Origin: an uncultured Treponema sp.
GTDB taxonomy: Bacteria > Spirochaetota > Spirochaetia > Treponematales > Treponemataceae
DNA: 64,000 nucleotides
Assembly (NCBI GenBank): GCA_947177175.1
Contig: CAMWTK010000002.1
Coordinates: 1 to 64,000 of the forward strand
Direction of reading: 5' to 3'
The notes under the pieces are model-generated. The model had not been told where the DNA came from. It worked only from the letters and a program-made list of their open reading frames with translations, and searched no databases. Each line of letters starts with the position of its first letter. The first letter of the stretch is position 1. A program made the position numbers and the translations under genes. Below, in pieces: positions 35,495 through 44,850 of this stretch.

Positions 35495-36904
35495 TTATGC
35501 CCCAAAATAGCGCAGCGCGTTGCCGAACGAAATGTCCTTGACCATTTTGGTGAGGCGTTCCATATCCTCAGGATATTCGCCGTTTTCCACCCAGCCGCCG
35601 ATGACGTTGCAGAGAATGCGGCGGAAATATTCGTGGCGCGAGTACGACAGGAAACTGCGGCTGTCGGTGAGCATGCCAACGAACGCGGGAATCATGCCGA
35701 GGTTGCCGAGCACTTTTATCTGCTGTTCCATGCCGTCGCGGTGATCGCAGAACCACCAGCCGGAGCCGAGCTGCACGCGGCCTTTAATGCCGCCGCCCTG
35801 GAAGCAGCCCATAATCGTGCCGATCGAATAATAATCCTTGGGATTGAGCGTGTACAGAATCGTCTTGGGCAGCCCGCCGTTCTCTTCAATCAGGTTGAGC
35901 AGGGCGGCAAGGTTTTCCGCGAGCGGCTTGTCATGGCTGCCGTCAAAGCCCGTGTCAGGGCCGAGCTTCTTGAACATCGCCTTGTTGTTGTCGCGGATTG
36001 CGTTCATGTGCCACTGCATGACAACATTCTTCTTTGCATATTCGCGTCCGAGCGCGAGCAGGATTTTCGTCTTGTACGCTTCTGCCTCCGCTTCGCTCAC
36101 CGCCTCGCCGGAAAGCGCCTTTTTGACCACCGCGTCAATTTCTTTGTCGCTCGCAATTTTGAACGGCGGGTATTCCAGCGCGTGGTCGGAAGCGCGGCAG
36201 CCGTTTTCAATGAAGAAATCAAGCCGCTTGATCAGCGCGGCGATAACATCGTCCGAAGTCTGAATGTCAATGCCGCTCACTTCGGAAAGTTTTTTGATGT
36301 ACGCGGGATAGGTGGGAAGGTTGATGTTGATTGCCTTGTCCGGGCGATACGACGGGCGCACTTTGGTGTCAATCGTGCCGATCGGTGCCGTGCCCGCCGC
36401 AATCGCCTTGTGGTATTCAAGCGAATCCGCCGGATCGTCTGTCGTGCCGACTGCGTACACGTGGAAATTCTTGAAAATACCCTTGACGCTCAAATCGTCG
36501 CCTTTGAGCAGCTCGTTCGCCGCCTTATAAATCTCCGGCGCACTTTTGACCGTGAGCGGCTCGTCAATGCCGAAATACCGCTGAAGCTCCAAATGCGTCC
36601 AATGGTACAGCGGATTTCCGATCAGGTTTTCAATCGTTTCTGCCCAGCGCACGAATTTCTCATACGGCTCTGCGTCGCCTGTGATATACTTTTCGTCAAT
36701 GCCATACGTGCGCATCTGCCGCCATTTGTAATGGTCGCCGCCCAGCCAGATGTCCGTAATCGAGCTGAACTTCTTGTTCTGGGCAATCTGCTCCGGCGGC
36801 AAGTGGCAGTGGTAGTCCCACAGCGGCTCGTCCTTGCACGCCTCAAACAGTTTCTGCGCGGTCTTTGTTTCCAAAAGGAAATTCTTGTCCATAAATTTCT
36901 TCAT
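35495..36904 (-). CDS. uxaC: Glucuronate isomerase (UxaC)
   Basis: 469 residues of the amidohydrolase-like uronate isomerase family: WDYHCHLPPEQIAQN supplies the HxH metal motif, and LGSGWWFCDHRDGMEQQ and TDSRSFLSYSRHEYFRRILC are signature stretches near the C-terminus. It converts glucuronate to fructuronate and galacturonate to tagaturonate. The ATG at 36904 has GGAG 5 nt upstream; the longer frame to 36937 lacks a start signal. It stands alone, but serves the same pathway as uxaA (18.7 kb) and the pectinesterase. Confidence 0.95.
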   Translation of the reverse strand: MKKFMDKNFLLETKTAQKLFEACKDEPLWDYHCHLPPEQIAQNKKFSSITDIWLGGDHYKWRQMRTYGIDEKYITGDAEPYEKFVRWAETIENLIGNPLYHWTHLELQRYFGIDEPLTVKSAPEIYKAANELLKGDDLSVKGIFKNFHVYAVGTTDDPADSLEYHKAIAAGTAPIGTIDTKVRPSYRPDKAININLPTYPAYIKKLSEVSGIDIQTSDDVIAALIKRLDFFIENGCRASDHALEYPPFKIASDKEIDAVVKKALSGEAVSEAEAEAYKTKILLALGREYAKKNVVMQWHMNAIRDNNKAMFKKLGPDTGFDGSHDKPLAENLAALLNLIEENGGLPKTILYTLNPKDYYSIGTIMGCFQGGGIKGRVQLGSGWWFCDHRDGMEQQIKVLGNLGMIPAFVGMLTDSRSFLSYSRHEYFRRILCNVIGGWVENGEYPEDMERLTKMVKDISFGNALRYFGA

Positions 36905-37071
36905 ATACACTCCATAAGCGTTTGCGCGGAAAACCAAACGCCGTCATTATTGTACCACGAAAACGTCGCTTTGTCTTGTAAAATGATACGGCAGGAAATT
37001 ACTCCGTTGCGTCATTTTTAACTTGACAAAACCTGCCACTTCATCTAGAAATAGAGGCAAGGAGTTTTTTT

Positions 37072-37638
37072 ATGAGAAGTTTTACAACAATCGATTTACA
37101 GTACGCCCACCGATTCTACGGATTCAAGGGCGAAGCGCAGTATCTGCACGGGCACACCGGCATCCTGACCATCGAGGTCGAGGACACAATCGTCGATGGC
37201 GTGAACATGGTGTTTCCCTGCAATGAAATCAAGAAGACGGCGTGGTCGGTCTTGCAGAACTTTGACCACGCGCTCATCCTCCGTGAGGACGACCCGCTGC
37301 TCCCCGCAATCCTCGACGTGTACGAAAAACAGGGAATCAAAAACGGCGCTCCCACCAACAAGCAGAAAGGTCCCGCGTTCAAGACGGAACTCGCGACCGC
37401 CTACCCCGAATGCCGCCTGGTCGTCACCAAGGAAACGATGACCGTCGAGGGCATGATTAAAATCGTCTACGACTTACTGAAAGACAAGCTGAACATCGCC
37501 AAGCTCACGTTCACGAGCGGCGTAAACGGCGCGTCCCAGACCTACGAGCCGAAAAACGACATCGACCGCTGTCCCCTCTGCGGCATCGCCCTGAACGAAA
37601 ACGGCGTCTGCCCCAAGTGCGGGTACAAAAAACCGTAA
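37072..37638 (+). CDS. QueD/PTPS-like 6-pyruvoyl-tetrahydropterin synthase family protein with zinc ribbon
   Basis: 188 residues. PTPS fold with zinc ligands H13 (AHRF) and HGH (27-29), NFDHALIL and TKETMTVEGM. An extra C-terminal zinc ribbon (CPLCG...CPKCGY) is not part of ordinary QueD. It could make 6-carboxy-tetrahydropterin for queuosine, or a related pterin; queH at 48.3 kb supports queuosine use in this organism. Upstream are TTGACA near 37023, a TCTA-GAAA-TAGA hairpin and the SD AAGGAG. Substrate remains unproven. Confidence 0.82.
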   Translation: MRSFTTIDLQYAHRFYGFKGEAQYLHGHTGILTIEVEDTIVDGVNMVFPCNEIKKTAWSVLQNFDHALILREDDPLLPAILDVYEKQGIKNGAPTNKQKGPAFKTELATAYPECRLVVTKETMTVEGMIKIVYDLLKDKLNIAKLTFTSGVNGASQTYEPKNDIDRCPLCGIALNENGVCPKCGYKKP

Positions 37639-37645
37639 GCAAGCA

Positions 37646-37673
37646 AAAAAGGCTCTGAAATAGAGCCTTTTTG
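37646..37673 (+). terminator. Terminator after the PTPS-like gene
   Basis: GGCTCT (37651-37656) pairs with AGAGCC (37662-37667), flanked by A-run and T-run, so it may work in both directions. A further GC-rich inverted repeat (CGCCCCGC type) near 37686-37722 precedes the end of the NUDIX gene. Confidence 0.82.
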
Positions 37674-37746
37674 TCGCCACAATCGCGCCCCGCAATGCGA
37701 ACTGCCGCAAGCGGGGCGGGAGTTATGTATTTGCCTTAATCATCGC

Positions 37747-38226
37747 CTACAGCGGCTTGCCGTCGAGCGATTTTTCGGTCAGTGTGCCGTTGCGGTATAC
37801 GAGTTTGAGCGAAAAAAACGGCGCGTTGTTTTGCAGTAGGCGAAAAAAAATCTTGTCGCCTTCCCACAGGTTAAGCGAATCAACGGCGACAATCGGTATC
37901 CATTCGAGCGTTCCTTCGTCGCAGTCAATCAGGCTGCCGGTGAATTCCGTGGCGGTGTAGAGACACATATATTCGGCGGGGTCGTTATCAGAAATGAACG
38001 TGACGATTCCGCGGAAATGCCATTTTGTGAGCGTCAGCCCGGTCTCTTCTTTTACCTCGCGCAGCAGGCAGTCTTCGGGGCTTTCTCCCGGCTCAAAATG
38101 TCCGCCCACGCCAATCCATTTGTCGCGGTTCACGTCGTTCTTTTTGGTCATGCGGTGAAGCATGAGATAGCAGTCGTCTTTCTGGATATAGCAGAGCGTG
38201 GTCAGCGGTGATTTTTTCGTGTCCAT
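37747..38226 (-). CDS. NUDIX hydrolase, probably leaderless mRNA
   Basis: 159 residues with a complete NUDIX box GGHFEPGESPEDCLLREV then KEETGL (about 43-66), which binds Mg and cleaves nucleoside-diphosphate-X bonds; an MutT-like 8-oxo-dGTPase role is possible but the substrate is not readable. The ATG at 38226 is exactly 6 nt downstream of AAAAAT (38233-38238 on the complementary strand), itself 17 nt from TTGACA (38256-38261). There is no Shine-Dalgarno, so the transcript would begin at the start codon. Confidence 0.86.
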   Translation of the reverse strand: MDTKKSPLTTLCYIQKDDCYLMLHRMTKKNDVNRDKWIGVGGHFEPGESPEDCLLREVKEETGLTLTKWHFRGIVTFISDNDPAEYMCLYTATEFTGSLIDCDEGTLEWIPIVAVDSLNLWEGDKIFFRLLQNNAPFFSLKLVYRNGTLTEKSLDGKPL

Positions 38227-38349
38227 GTGATTATTTTTGGCGAAAGCGATTTTTGTGTCAAGCGCAAAAATACCCGCGCCTTGCACCTAGTCAGACACGC
38301 CTTTTTATAGTATAATAAACATTACATTCACATGATGGGGAAGTGAAAC

Positions 38350-39141
38350 ATGAATACACCATTAGAGATTGCTGACATATATATTATGGTCGGCGATGGC
38401 AAGACGACCCAGCGGTTGTGGAAGCTGTTCTTGCTTGGATTCCTTGCGGGCGCGTATATCGGATTGGGCGCGTTGGCAAGCCAGATTGTATCTTGTGGCA
38501 TAGAAACGCCGGCCGCCGCTCGTTTGCTGAGCGCGCTCGTGTTTCCCATCGGTCTGGTAATGATTATCATTGCGGGCGGCGAGTTGTTTACGGGAAACTG
38601 TCTTATCTTTATTTCGGTGCTTTCCAAAAACACGTATCTTTCGGCAATGTTGCGCACTTGGCTCGTTGTTTTCTTGGGAAACTTTATGGGCTCAGTGTTT
38701 ATCGCGTTGATGGTGAATTTCGGGCACGTGCTCACATTGTTTGACGGCGCATTGGCAAGATCGGTCGTGGCGACGGCAACGGCAAAAGTGGATATTCCGT
38801 TTACCGACGCGCTGATAAAAGGTACGCTCTGCAACTTTATGGTGTGTATCGCCGTGTGGATTTCATTCGCGTCCGATGACATCATGGGAAAGATTTTGGG
38901 CTTGTACCTGCCCATCACACTTTTTGTCGTGTGCGGATTTGAACACTCGATTGCGAATATGTACTTTGTTCCCGCCGGAATTTTTGCACAGCACGTCTAT
39001 AACATTCCGAGCGAAGCCTTGCACTGGGGTTCGTTCCTGCTCAGAAACCTGCTCCCCGTTACGGTCGGCAATATCATCGGCGGTTCAGTGATGGTCGGTA
39101 TGGGCTACTGGCTCATCTATCTGACCGAGCGCGACGACTAA
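38350..39141 (+). CDS. Formate/nitrite transporter (FNT) family channel
   Basis: 263 residues with six hydrophobic segments and the FNT landmarks GAYIGLGALAS, ELFTGNCLIF and VCGFEHSIANMYFVPAGIF. FNT pentamers move formate, nitrite or hydrosulfide. In a fermenting anaerobe formate is the likeliest cargo, but the neighbouring sulfur-amino-acid enzymes keep hydrosulfide open. GGGGAAG precedes the ATG; a terminator follows. Confidence 0.92.
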   Translation: MNTPLEIADIYIMVGDGKTTQRLWKLFLLGFLAGAYIGLGALASQIVSCGIETPAAARLLSALVFPIGLVMIIIAGGELFTGNCLIFISVLSKNTYLSAMLRTWLVVFLGNFMGSVFIALMVNFGHVLTLFDGALARSVVATATAKVDIPFTDALIKGTLCNFMVCIAVWISFASDDIMGKILGLYLPITLFVVCGFEHSIANMYFVPAGIFAQHVYNIPSEALHWGSFLLRNLLPVTVGNIIGGSVMVGMGYWLIYLTERDD

Positions 39142-39165
39142 TTTCACGTTATCCGCAAAACAAAC

Positions 39166-39199
39166 CGCGCAACGCTGATTCAGCCGTTGCGCGATTTTT
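39166..39199 (+). terminator. Terminator after the FNT gene
   Basis: CGCGCAACG (39166-39174) pairs with CGTTGCGCG (39185-39193), followed by A and five T. Confidence 0.88.
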
Positions 39200-39221
39200 A
39201 TGTCCGCGTTTAAACACGTAA

Positions 39222-40409
39222 TCAAGCATTCACATTGCCGCCGAACGCCTCGCAAATCCGCGCAAGGGCATCTTCCAAAATCTTTCGCGGAGTCGCAACG
39301 TTTATGCGCTGGAATTTCTCGCCCTCTTTTCCGAACATCGTTCCTTCGTCAAGCCAGACTTTCGCCTCGTGCAAAATGCGTTCCGAAATCTGCTGGTCGG
39401 TCAGCTCGGTGAATGCGAAAAAATCCAGCCACACAAGATAGGTTCCCTCAGGCTCGTGCACGGTGATTTTCGGGCAGTGCTGCCGCAGATAGTCGCGCAA
39501 AAACTTGATGTTTTTTTGGATATATGACTTTGCCTCGTCAAACCACTGCCCGCCTTGCGAGTATGCGGCGGTGGCGGCGGCAATTCCCATCAGGTTTGGC
39601 TCGTCGTATCCCGTCTGCTCGATGGTGCGGCGGAACTCGCTGCGGATTTTTTCATCTGGAATGATGATGTTTGAGAATTGCAGGCCCGCAAGGTTGAAGG
39701 TCTTGCTCGGCGCGGTGCAGATGATTGCATGCCGAGCCGCCTCAGGCGAAAGCAAGGCATAGACGGTATGATGATTTTCGCCGAACGTGATGTCCGAATG
39801 AATCTCGTCGCTCACGACAAGGACACCGTGCTTGAGACAGATGCCGCTGATTCGTTCAAGTTCCTGCCGCGACCAAACGCGACCGACCGGATTGTGCGGC
39901 GAGCAGAGGATGAACAGCCTCACCTGTTCATCTACGATTTTCCGCTCGAAGTCGTCAAAATCAATCTCGTAGCGTCCGTTTTTTATGACCAGCGGATTGT
40001 TTACCACGCGGCGATTCAATGCCGCAATCGTGTTGGAAAATGGGTAGTACACCGGCCTTTGAATGAGGATGCCGTCACCTTCCTTAGTGAACGCGCGGAT
40101 TGCCGCACTGAGCGCGAACACAACGCCCGGCGTGTTCACGATCCATTCGTCCTTAATGACAAAACCGTGGCGTGTGCAAAACCAATTTTTTACCGCCTCG
40201 TAATACCGCGCGTCTGGGCGGCTGTAGCCGAAAATGCCATGGCGCGCAAAATCGGCGAGTGCGTCTTGGACGCACGGCGCGGTAGGAAAATCCATGTCGG
40301 CGACCCACAGTTTTATTGAATCGGCGGGCTTTTTCCGCGCGGCCGCCACATCGTATTTTATGGCGAATGTGTTGCTGCGGTCGATGATGCTGTCAAAATC
40401 GTATGGCAT
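39222..40409 (-). CDS. patB: PatB/MalY-type C-S beta-lyase (aminotransferase class I fold)
   Basis: 395 residues, fold-type I PLP enzyme. IKLWVADMDFPTAP near the N-terminus is typical of the MalY/PatB group, SPHNPVGRVW holds the substrate Asn, and TAPSKTFNLAGLQFSN carries the PLP lysine. These enzymes split cystathionine or cysteine into thiol or sulfide, pyruvate and ammonia; T. denticola cystalysin is of this type. GGAG 6 nt before the ATG. Last gene of the seven-gene operon from 45837 downward, 15 nt after the transsulfuration gene. Confidence 0.9.
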   Translation of the reverse strand: MPYDFDSIIDRSNTFAIKYDVAAARKKPADSIKLWVADMDFPTAPCVQDALADFARHGIFGYSRPDARYYEAVKNWFCTRHGFVIKDEWIVNTPGVVFALSAAIRAFTKEGDGILIQRPVYYPFSNTIAALNRRVVNNPLVIKNGRYEIDFDDFERKIVDEQVRLFILCSPHNPVGRVWSRQELERISGICLKHGVLVVSDEIHSDITFGENHHTVYALLSPEAARHAIICTAPSKTFNLAGLQFSNIIIPDEKIRSEFRRTIEQTGYDEPNLMGIAAATAAYSQGGQWFDEAKSYIQKNIKFLRDYLRQHCPKITVHEPEGTYLVWLDFFAFTELTDQQISERILHEAKVWLDEGTMFGKEGEKFQRINVATPRKILEDALARICEAFGGNVNA

Positions 40410-40424
40410 ATTTTCTCCTATTTT

Positions 40425-41594
40425 TTATGCGTTCAATGCCTGATGCAAATCGCGAATCAAATCATCCGCGTTTTCGATTCCCACTGAAAGGCGGAGCAGA
40501 TTGGGCGTGATTCCGTTTTTCAGCCGGATTTCTTCGGGCACTTCGGCGTGAGTCTGCGTCACCGGATAGGTGATGAGCGATTCCACCCCGCCCAGGCTTT
40601 CGGCGTACTGGATGAGGCGCACGTTGCCCAAAACAGAAAGGGCGCGTTCTGTCGTGTCGGTCGCAAAGGAAATCATCGCGCCGAATCCTCTTGCCTGTTT
40701 CCGCATGATTTCATATCCCGGATGCTCGCGAAGCCCCGGATACAGCACGTGCACGACATTTTTCTGCGTTTTCAGATACTCCGCGATTTTAAGGGCGTTT
40801 TCCTGCGATTTTTCCATGCGCACTGCGAGCGTCTTTATTCCGCGCAGGACGAGCCAGCTGTCAAACGGCGAAAGCGCGCTTCCCGTCGTCTTGTAAAGAT
40901 AGCGGATTTTCTGCTGAATCTCGTCGTTGTTCGTGACGATGAAGCCTGCCAGCACGTCGTTGTGTCCCGCAAGGTATTTCGTCCCCGAATGAATCACGAC
41001 ATCCGCTCCGAGCGAAAGCGGATTTTGAAAATAAGGCGACATGAACGTGTTGTCAACGATGAGCAGAAGATGGTGCTTTTTTGCGAGCGCGGACATTTTT
41101 GCGATGTCGGTCACGTTCATCATGGGATTGGTGGGTGTCTCAAGGTAGATTGCCTTTGTTTCAGGACGAACGAGCGGCTCTGCGTCCTCGGATGAAAGAT
41201 TCGCGCGTGTGAACGTGATGCCGTTTTTCTTTGACACCGCGTCAAAAAGCCGGATTGTTCCGCCATACAAATCCGAATCCACGATGATGTGGTCGCCGGG
41301 AGAAAAAATCTCCATCAGAAGCGATATTGCCGACATTCCGGTCGATACCGCGACCGCATCCTTTCCGTCCTCCAGCGCACGGACAATTTTTTCAAGCTGC
41401 AATCGCGTGGGATTCTGCATCCGCGAATAATCAAAGCCGGTACTTTTTCCCACGGCCGGATGGGCATACGTGGAAGTCTGGTAAATCGGAAAACTGATCG
41501 CGCCGTAATGGCTACAGTGCGTTATGTCATCGGAAAAAGAATCGTCCTCGTTCTTTTCAAGATGAAGGCATTTTGTCGCAAGTGAAAGTTCCAT
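40425..41594 (-). CDS. Cys/Met metabolism PLP enzyme (MetB/MetC/MGL family)
   Basis: 389 residues. YSRMQNPTRLQLEKIV, YLETPTNPMMNVTDI, VDNTFMSPYFQNPL and HSGTKYLAGHNDVLAG (PLP lysine) are family hallmarks, as is the C-terminal LLRLSVGIENADDLI. It could act as cystathionine gamma-synthase, gamma-lyase, beta-lyase or methionine gamma-lyase; sequence alone does not decide. Its neighbours (an amino-acid importer and a second C-S lyase) favour catabolism of an imported sulfur amino acid. SD GGTAGGA before the ATG. Confidence 0.92.
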   Translation of the reverse strand: MELSLATKCLHLEKNEDDSFSDDITHCSHYGAISFPIYQTSTYAHPAVGKSTGFDYSRMQNPTRLQLEKIVRALEDGKDAVAVSTGMSAISLLMEIFSPGDHIIVDSDLYGGTIRLFDAVSKKNGITFTRANLSSEDAEPLVRPETKAIYLETPTNPMMNVTDIAKMSALAKKHHLLLIVDNTFMSPYFQNPLSLGADVVIHSGTKYLAGHNDVLAGFIVTNNDEIQQKIRYLYKTTGSALSPFDSWLVLRGIKTLAVRMEKSQENALKIAEYLKTQKNVVHVLYPGLREHPGYEIMRKQARGFGAMISFATDTTERALSVLGNVRLIQYAESLGGVESLITYPVTQTHAEVPEEIRLKNGITPNLLRLSVGIENADDLIRDLHQALNA

Positions 41595-41642
41595 ATATCC
41601 TACCTTGTCTTATAATGTGAAGTTTTGGAAAAACAGCCATCC

Positions 41643-42395
41643 CTAAATGACGTATTCCGGCGTTTTGAGTATGCGCTGCAAGAATTTCTTGGTGCGCTCC
41701 TCTTTGGGACGGTTGAAAATCTGTGAGGGCGAGCCTTTTTCCACGACAATGCCGCCGTCCATGAACACCACCTGCGAGGCAGCCTCCTCTGCAAAACTCA
41801 TCTCGTGCGTCACGACAATCATCGTCGTGCCTTCTTTCGCGAGTTCCTTGATGACGTTCAGCACCTCGCCCACGAGTTCCGGGTCAAGCGCGCTGGTCGG
41901 CTCATCGAACAGCACCACATCGGGATTCGGGGCAACGGCGCGCGCTATGCCCACGCGCTGCTGCTGGCCGCCGGAAAGTTCGGACGGATAATAGTTCATG
42001 CGGTCAAGAAGCCCCACTTTTTCCAACGCGCGCTCCGCGGTCTCTCGCGCTGTGTCCCGGGGAATTTTCCGTGCCGTCACAAGCCCTTCCATCACGTTCT
42101 CAAGCGCGGTCTTGTTCGCGAACAGATTGTAATTCTGATAGACAAAGCCTGTCTTGCGGCGAACGTTCAGAATCGTCTTTTTGTTCGCATGGGCAAGCGG
42201 CGTTTTTATGTCGTCAAATGCAAGCTCGCCCGAATCGGCAGTCTCAAGAAAATCAATCGTGCGCAGGAGCGTTGTCTTTCCCGACCCGGACGGCCCGAGG
42301 ATGACGACCACATCGCCTTTCTCCACGGTCAAATCCACGCCTTTGAGAATCTCGTTTTTCCCGAATGACTTGTGCACGTTTGTTACTTTCAGCAT
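41643..42395 (-). CDS. Polar amino-acid ABC transporter ATP-binding protein
   Basis: 250 residues, GlnQ/TcyC-like: Walker [10 protein letters not shown] (near 36-44), Q-loop VYQNYNLF, signature LSGGQQQR, Walker [16 protein letters not shown] and the H-loop VTHEM. The ATG at 42395 has AAGGAG 7 nt upstream; upstream open frame lies inside the permease gene. It energises the two permeases encoded directly before it. Confidence 0.95.
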   Translation of the reverse strand: MLKVTNVHKSFGKNEILKGVDLTVEKGDVVVILGPSGSGKTTLLRTIDFLETADSGELAFDDIKTPLAHANKKTILNVRRKTGFVYQNYNLFANKTALENVMEGLVTARKIPRDTARETAERALEKVGLLDRMNYYPSELSGGQQQRVGIARAVAPNPDVVLFDEPTSALDPELVGEVLNVIKELAKEGTTMIVVTHEMSFAEEAASQVVFMDGGIVVEKGSPSQIFNRPKEERTKKFLQRILKTPEYVI

Positions 42396-42421
42396 ATTTT
42401 CTCCTTGATGAAAATTCCGTG

Positions 42422-43198
42422 TTACTGTTTTGCGGGCGCGGCAAGCGATGTGCGGCGCAACGGCGGAAATCGGCGCGTCTCCCCGGCAGCGGCGGAATGG
42501 CTGCCCGTCTTGAAAACGGAAGCCCGCTTTTCCCACCGTTTGAACAGTTGCTGCACGACGGAGCAGATAATGATATAGATGATGAATATATCAAGATACG
42601 CCTCGATATAATTGTAGCCGAACGAAGCCTCGATTTTTGCGACGGCGGTAACATCCTTCACCGTCATCATGAACGCGAGCGACGTGTTCTTTATGAGATT
42701 CACCGTGGCGTTGCAAAGATTCGGCAGCGCGGCCACCAGCGCCTGCGGAATGATAATCCTGCGGAATGTCTGCGCGTAGGTGAGACCGCTGGTGTAGCCC
42801 GCCTCAAGCTGGCCTTTGTTTATCGTCAACAACGCGGAGCGGAACACTTCGGAAAGAAGAGCCGCCATGCTCAACGAAAAAACGCCGAACGCGTAGAAAA
42901 TCGGATTGAGCGCGAAAATGTCGATACTGCTGCCAGTTTTTTTGAAGAACGCATTGAGCGCAGAAGGCACGAGCGAATAAATCACCAAAATCTGCAACAC
43001 GACCGGCGTTCCGCGTATGAGCGAGACATACACCGAGCAAATCTGACTGAGCACTTTGATTTTGTGAATCCGCGCAAGGGCAATCAAAAAGCCGAGTACG
43101 ACTCCAACCGCGAGCGACACCGCCGTGATTAAAAGCGTCGTGGGAACAGCCTTCCAAAGCGCAAGGAACGTCCTCAAGAAAAACGAAAGGTCAAACAT
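42422..43198 (-). CDS. Amino-acid ABC transporter permease, second subunit
   Basis: 258 residues with the HEAAR-type permease pattern: [37 protein letters not shown] (EAA loop), [16 protein letters not shown]. Five hydrophobic segments. The ATG at 43198 has AAGGAG at correct spacing and begins 13 nt after the first permease ends. The C-terminal tail is unusually long and basic. Confidence 0.93.
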   Translation of the reverse strand: MFDLSFFLRTFLALWKAVPTTLLITAVSLAVGVVLGFLIALARIHKIKVLSQICSVYVSLIRGTPVVLQILVIYSLVPSALNAFFKKTGSSIDIFALNPIFYAFGVFSLSMAALLSEVFRSALLTINKGQLEAGYTSGLTYAQTFRRIIIPQALVAALPNLCNATVNLIKNTSLAFMMTVKDVTAVAKIEASFGYNYIEAYLDIFIIYIIICSVVQQLFKRWEKRASVFKTGSHSAAAGETRRFPPLRRTSLAAPAKQ

Positions 43199-43211
43199 AT
43201 CCACTCCTTTC

Positions 43212-43913
43212 TTATAGTGATTTTCTGCCCTTTGAAAAACGCCTCTCAAATCTCTTGAACAACTGCTCAAGCAGAAGCGTCAACGTCCAGTAAATGATTG
43301 CCTGCGAGATGTACGTCTCAAGCGCGTATGCTCCGTAATTCATGCTGATAAGCAGATTTCCCTTGCCCATCACGTCTATCAGCCCGATTGTGAACGCGAG
43401 CGAGCCTTCTTTCAAAAGCGCAATCATGCTGTTCCCAAGATTCGGAATTGAGACGACGAACGCCTGTGGCAGCAGAATCCGCAAAAAAGCCTGTTCCTCC
43501 GTCAGCCCGGATGTGAGAGCCGCCTCGCGCTGCCCCGCCGGAACGGCAAGGTAACTCGCCCGCATTATTTCCGCCATGTTCGCGCTGAAAAGCAAGCCGA
43601 GCGCGGCAATCACGTAGAAGCCCTTCGCCCAGTCGTTGATGTCTACGTGGAACAACGCCCAAAACAGATTGGGAAGCCCGTAGAAAATCATGAACAGCAT
43701 GACGATTGACGGCGTACAGCGGAACGCATTTATGATGAATCCCGCCGTGCGCCGCTTCCATGCGCGTTTTGAAAGCCTCGCCCTGGCAAGAAAGAAGCCG
43801 AGCACAATCCCCACAAGCATCGTTCCAAAAAGGATTTCAAACGTCACTAAAAGGTACGGCAGCAATGTCGGAATGCATTCTATTATTTTTGCTGGATAAA
43901 ACGGTCTATCCAT
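43212..43913 (-). CDS. Amino-acid ABC transporter permease, first subunit
   Basis: 233 residues: FIINAFRCTPSIVMLFMIFYGLP, EIMRASYLAVPAGQREAALTSGL (EAA loop) and RILLPQAFVVSIPNLGNS. The ATG at 43913 follows AAGGAGG. A paralogue of the next gene; two distinct permeases form the heterodimeric pore. Confidence 0.93.
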   Translation of the reverse strand: MDRPFYPAKIIECIPTLLPYLLVTFEILFGTMLVGIVLGFFLARARLSKRAWKRRTAGFIINAFRCTPSIVMLFMIFYGLPNLFWALFHVDINDWAKGFYVIAALGLLFSANMAEIMRASYLAVPAGQREAALTSGLTEEQAFLRILLPQAFVVSIPNLGNSMIALLKEGSLAFTIGLIDVMGKGNLLISMNYGAYALETYISQAIIYWTLTLLLEQLFKRFERRFSKGRKSL

Positions 43914-43971
43914 CGCCGCCTCCTTTTGCGTGTTGAACATTGCCGCGACATCTTGGCGGCAATGTTCGGCT

Positions 43972-44814
43972 TTAGTCCAAAAGCGCGGAAATATCCTCGC
44001 CAAAATATTTGATTGCCAAAGCCGAAATCGTTCTGTCGGCCTGAAGTTTTTCAATCGCCGTGTCGTATGCGTCCGCGAATTGCTGATGCTTTTTGTTGAA
44101 CAACGGCCAGGTGGGAATTCCCCTGTACGGAATGTAGGTCAGCTTATCTTTATAGTCCGCGTAAGGTGCGCCGTCCGCAAGCACATTGTTTTGAAACGAA
44201 AGTTTTATGTCAACATAGGCATCGTAGCGGCCTTCGTTCACCCAAATGTATCCGTCGGACGCGCCGAACTGGTCGCCCGCAATCAGGTTGATTTTCGCGT
44301 CGGGATTGGCGGCTTTGTTGTAGTCGTCGATGACCGTGTACTGCGCGTTGCTCGCACCGATTGGAACAAGTTTTCCCGAATACCGTGCAAAAGACGGCAG
44401 GTCGATAATTTGGTCGGCATTTTCACTCCTGATGACGATTCCGATGATGCTCGCGCCAATCGGATTTTTGGGGAAAACGTATTTCTGTTTGCGTTCCTCG
44501 GTGACCCAAACGCCCTTTGTTCCCACGTCGTATTTTCCTTGCAGCACGCCGATGAGCAAATCGTCGTCCGAAGTCGGATAATATTCGAACTCGTACTGCG
44601 GAAGAAGTTTGTCCACTTCTTTGAGGACTGCCACTTCAAATCCGTCCGATTCGCCCGCGTCGTTCACGAAATCATACGGCACGTAATAATTTGTGTGCGC
44701 CACGCGGATTTTCTGAACCGCCGCTTCGCCGCCATCCTTTTTCTTGTTGCAGCCGACTGCCAAAACCGACAGAACCGCCGCACCGATTAAACCAAACGCA
44801 TAATTCTTTTTCAT
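43972..44814 (-). CDS. Extracellular amino-acid-binding lipoprotein of the ABC importer
   Basis: 280 residues. Lipobox VLAVGC (Cys 22), then an SBP_bac_3 domain: IRVAHTNYYVPYDFVNDAGESDGFEV split over two strands, IGVLQGKYDVGTKGVWVTEERKQKYVF, and the C-terminal KLQADRTISALAIKYFGEDI. The fold matches cystine/polar amino-acid binders, fitting the sulfur enzymes in the operon. SD GGAG 8 nt before the ATG. Confidence 0.92.
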   Translation of the reverse strand: MKKNYAFGLIGAAVLSVLAVGCNKKKDGGEAAVQKIRVAHTNYYVPYDFVNDAGESDGFEVAVLKEVDKLLPQYEFEYYPTSDDDLLIGVLQGKYDVGTKGVWVTEERKQKYVFPKNPIGASIIGIVIRSENADQIIDLPSFARYSGKLVPIGASNAQYTVIDDYNKAANPDAKINLIAGDQFGASDGYIWVNEGRYDAYVDIKLSFQNNVLADGAPYADYKDKLTYIPYRGIPTWPLFNKKHQQFADAYDTAIEKLQADRTISALAIKYFGEDISALLD

Positions 44815-44850
44815 TTTTTTTCTCCTATTTCTATAATTTAATTTTGATGA

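Noticed and set aside
35462-37021. 519-codon open frame antisense to uxaC
   Set aside because: Shadow frame rich in Arg/Val/Phe; uxaC on the minus strand is unambiguous.
37023-37071. Possible preQ1 riboswitch before the PTPS-like gene
   Set aside because: There is a small TCTA-GAAA-TAGA hairpin but not the conserved preQ1 core.
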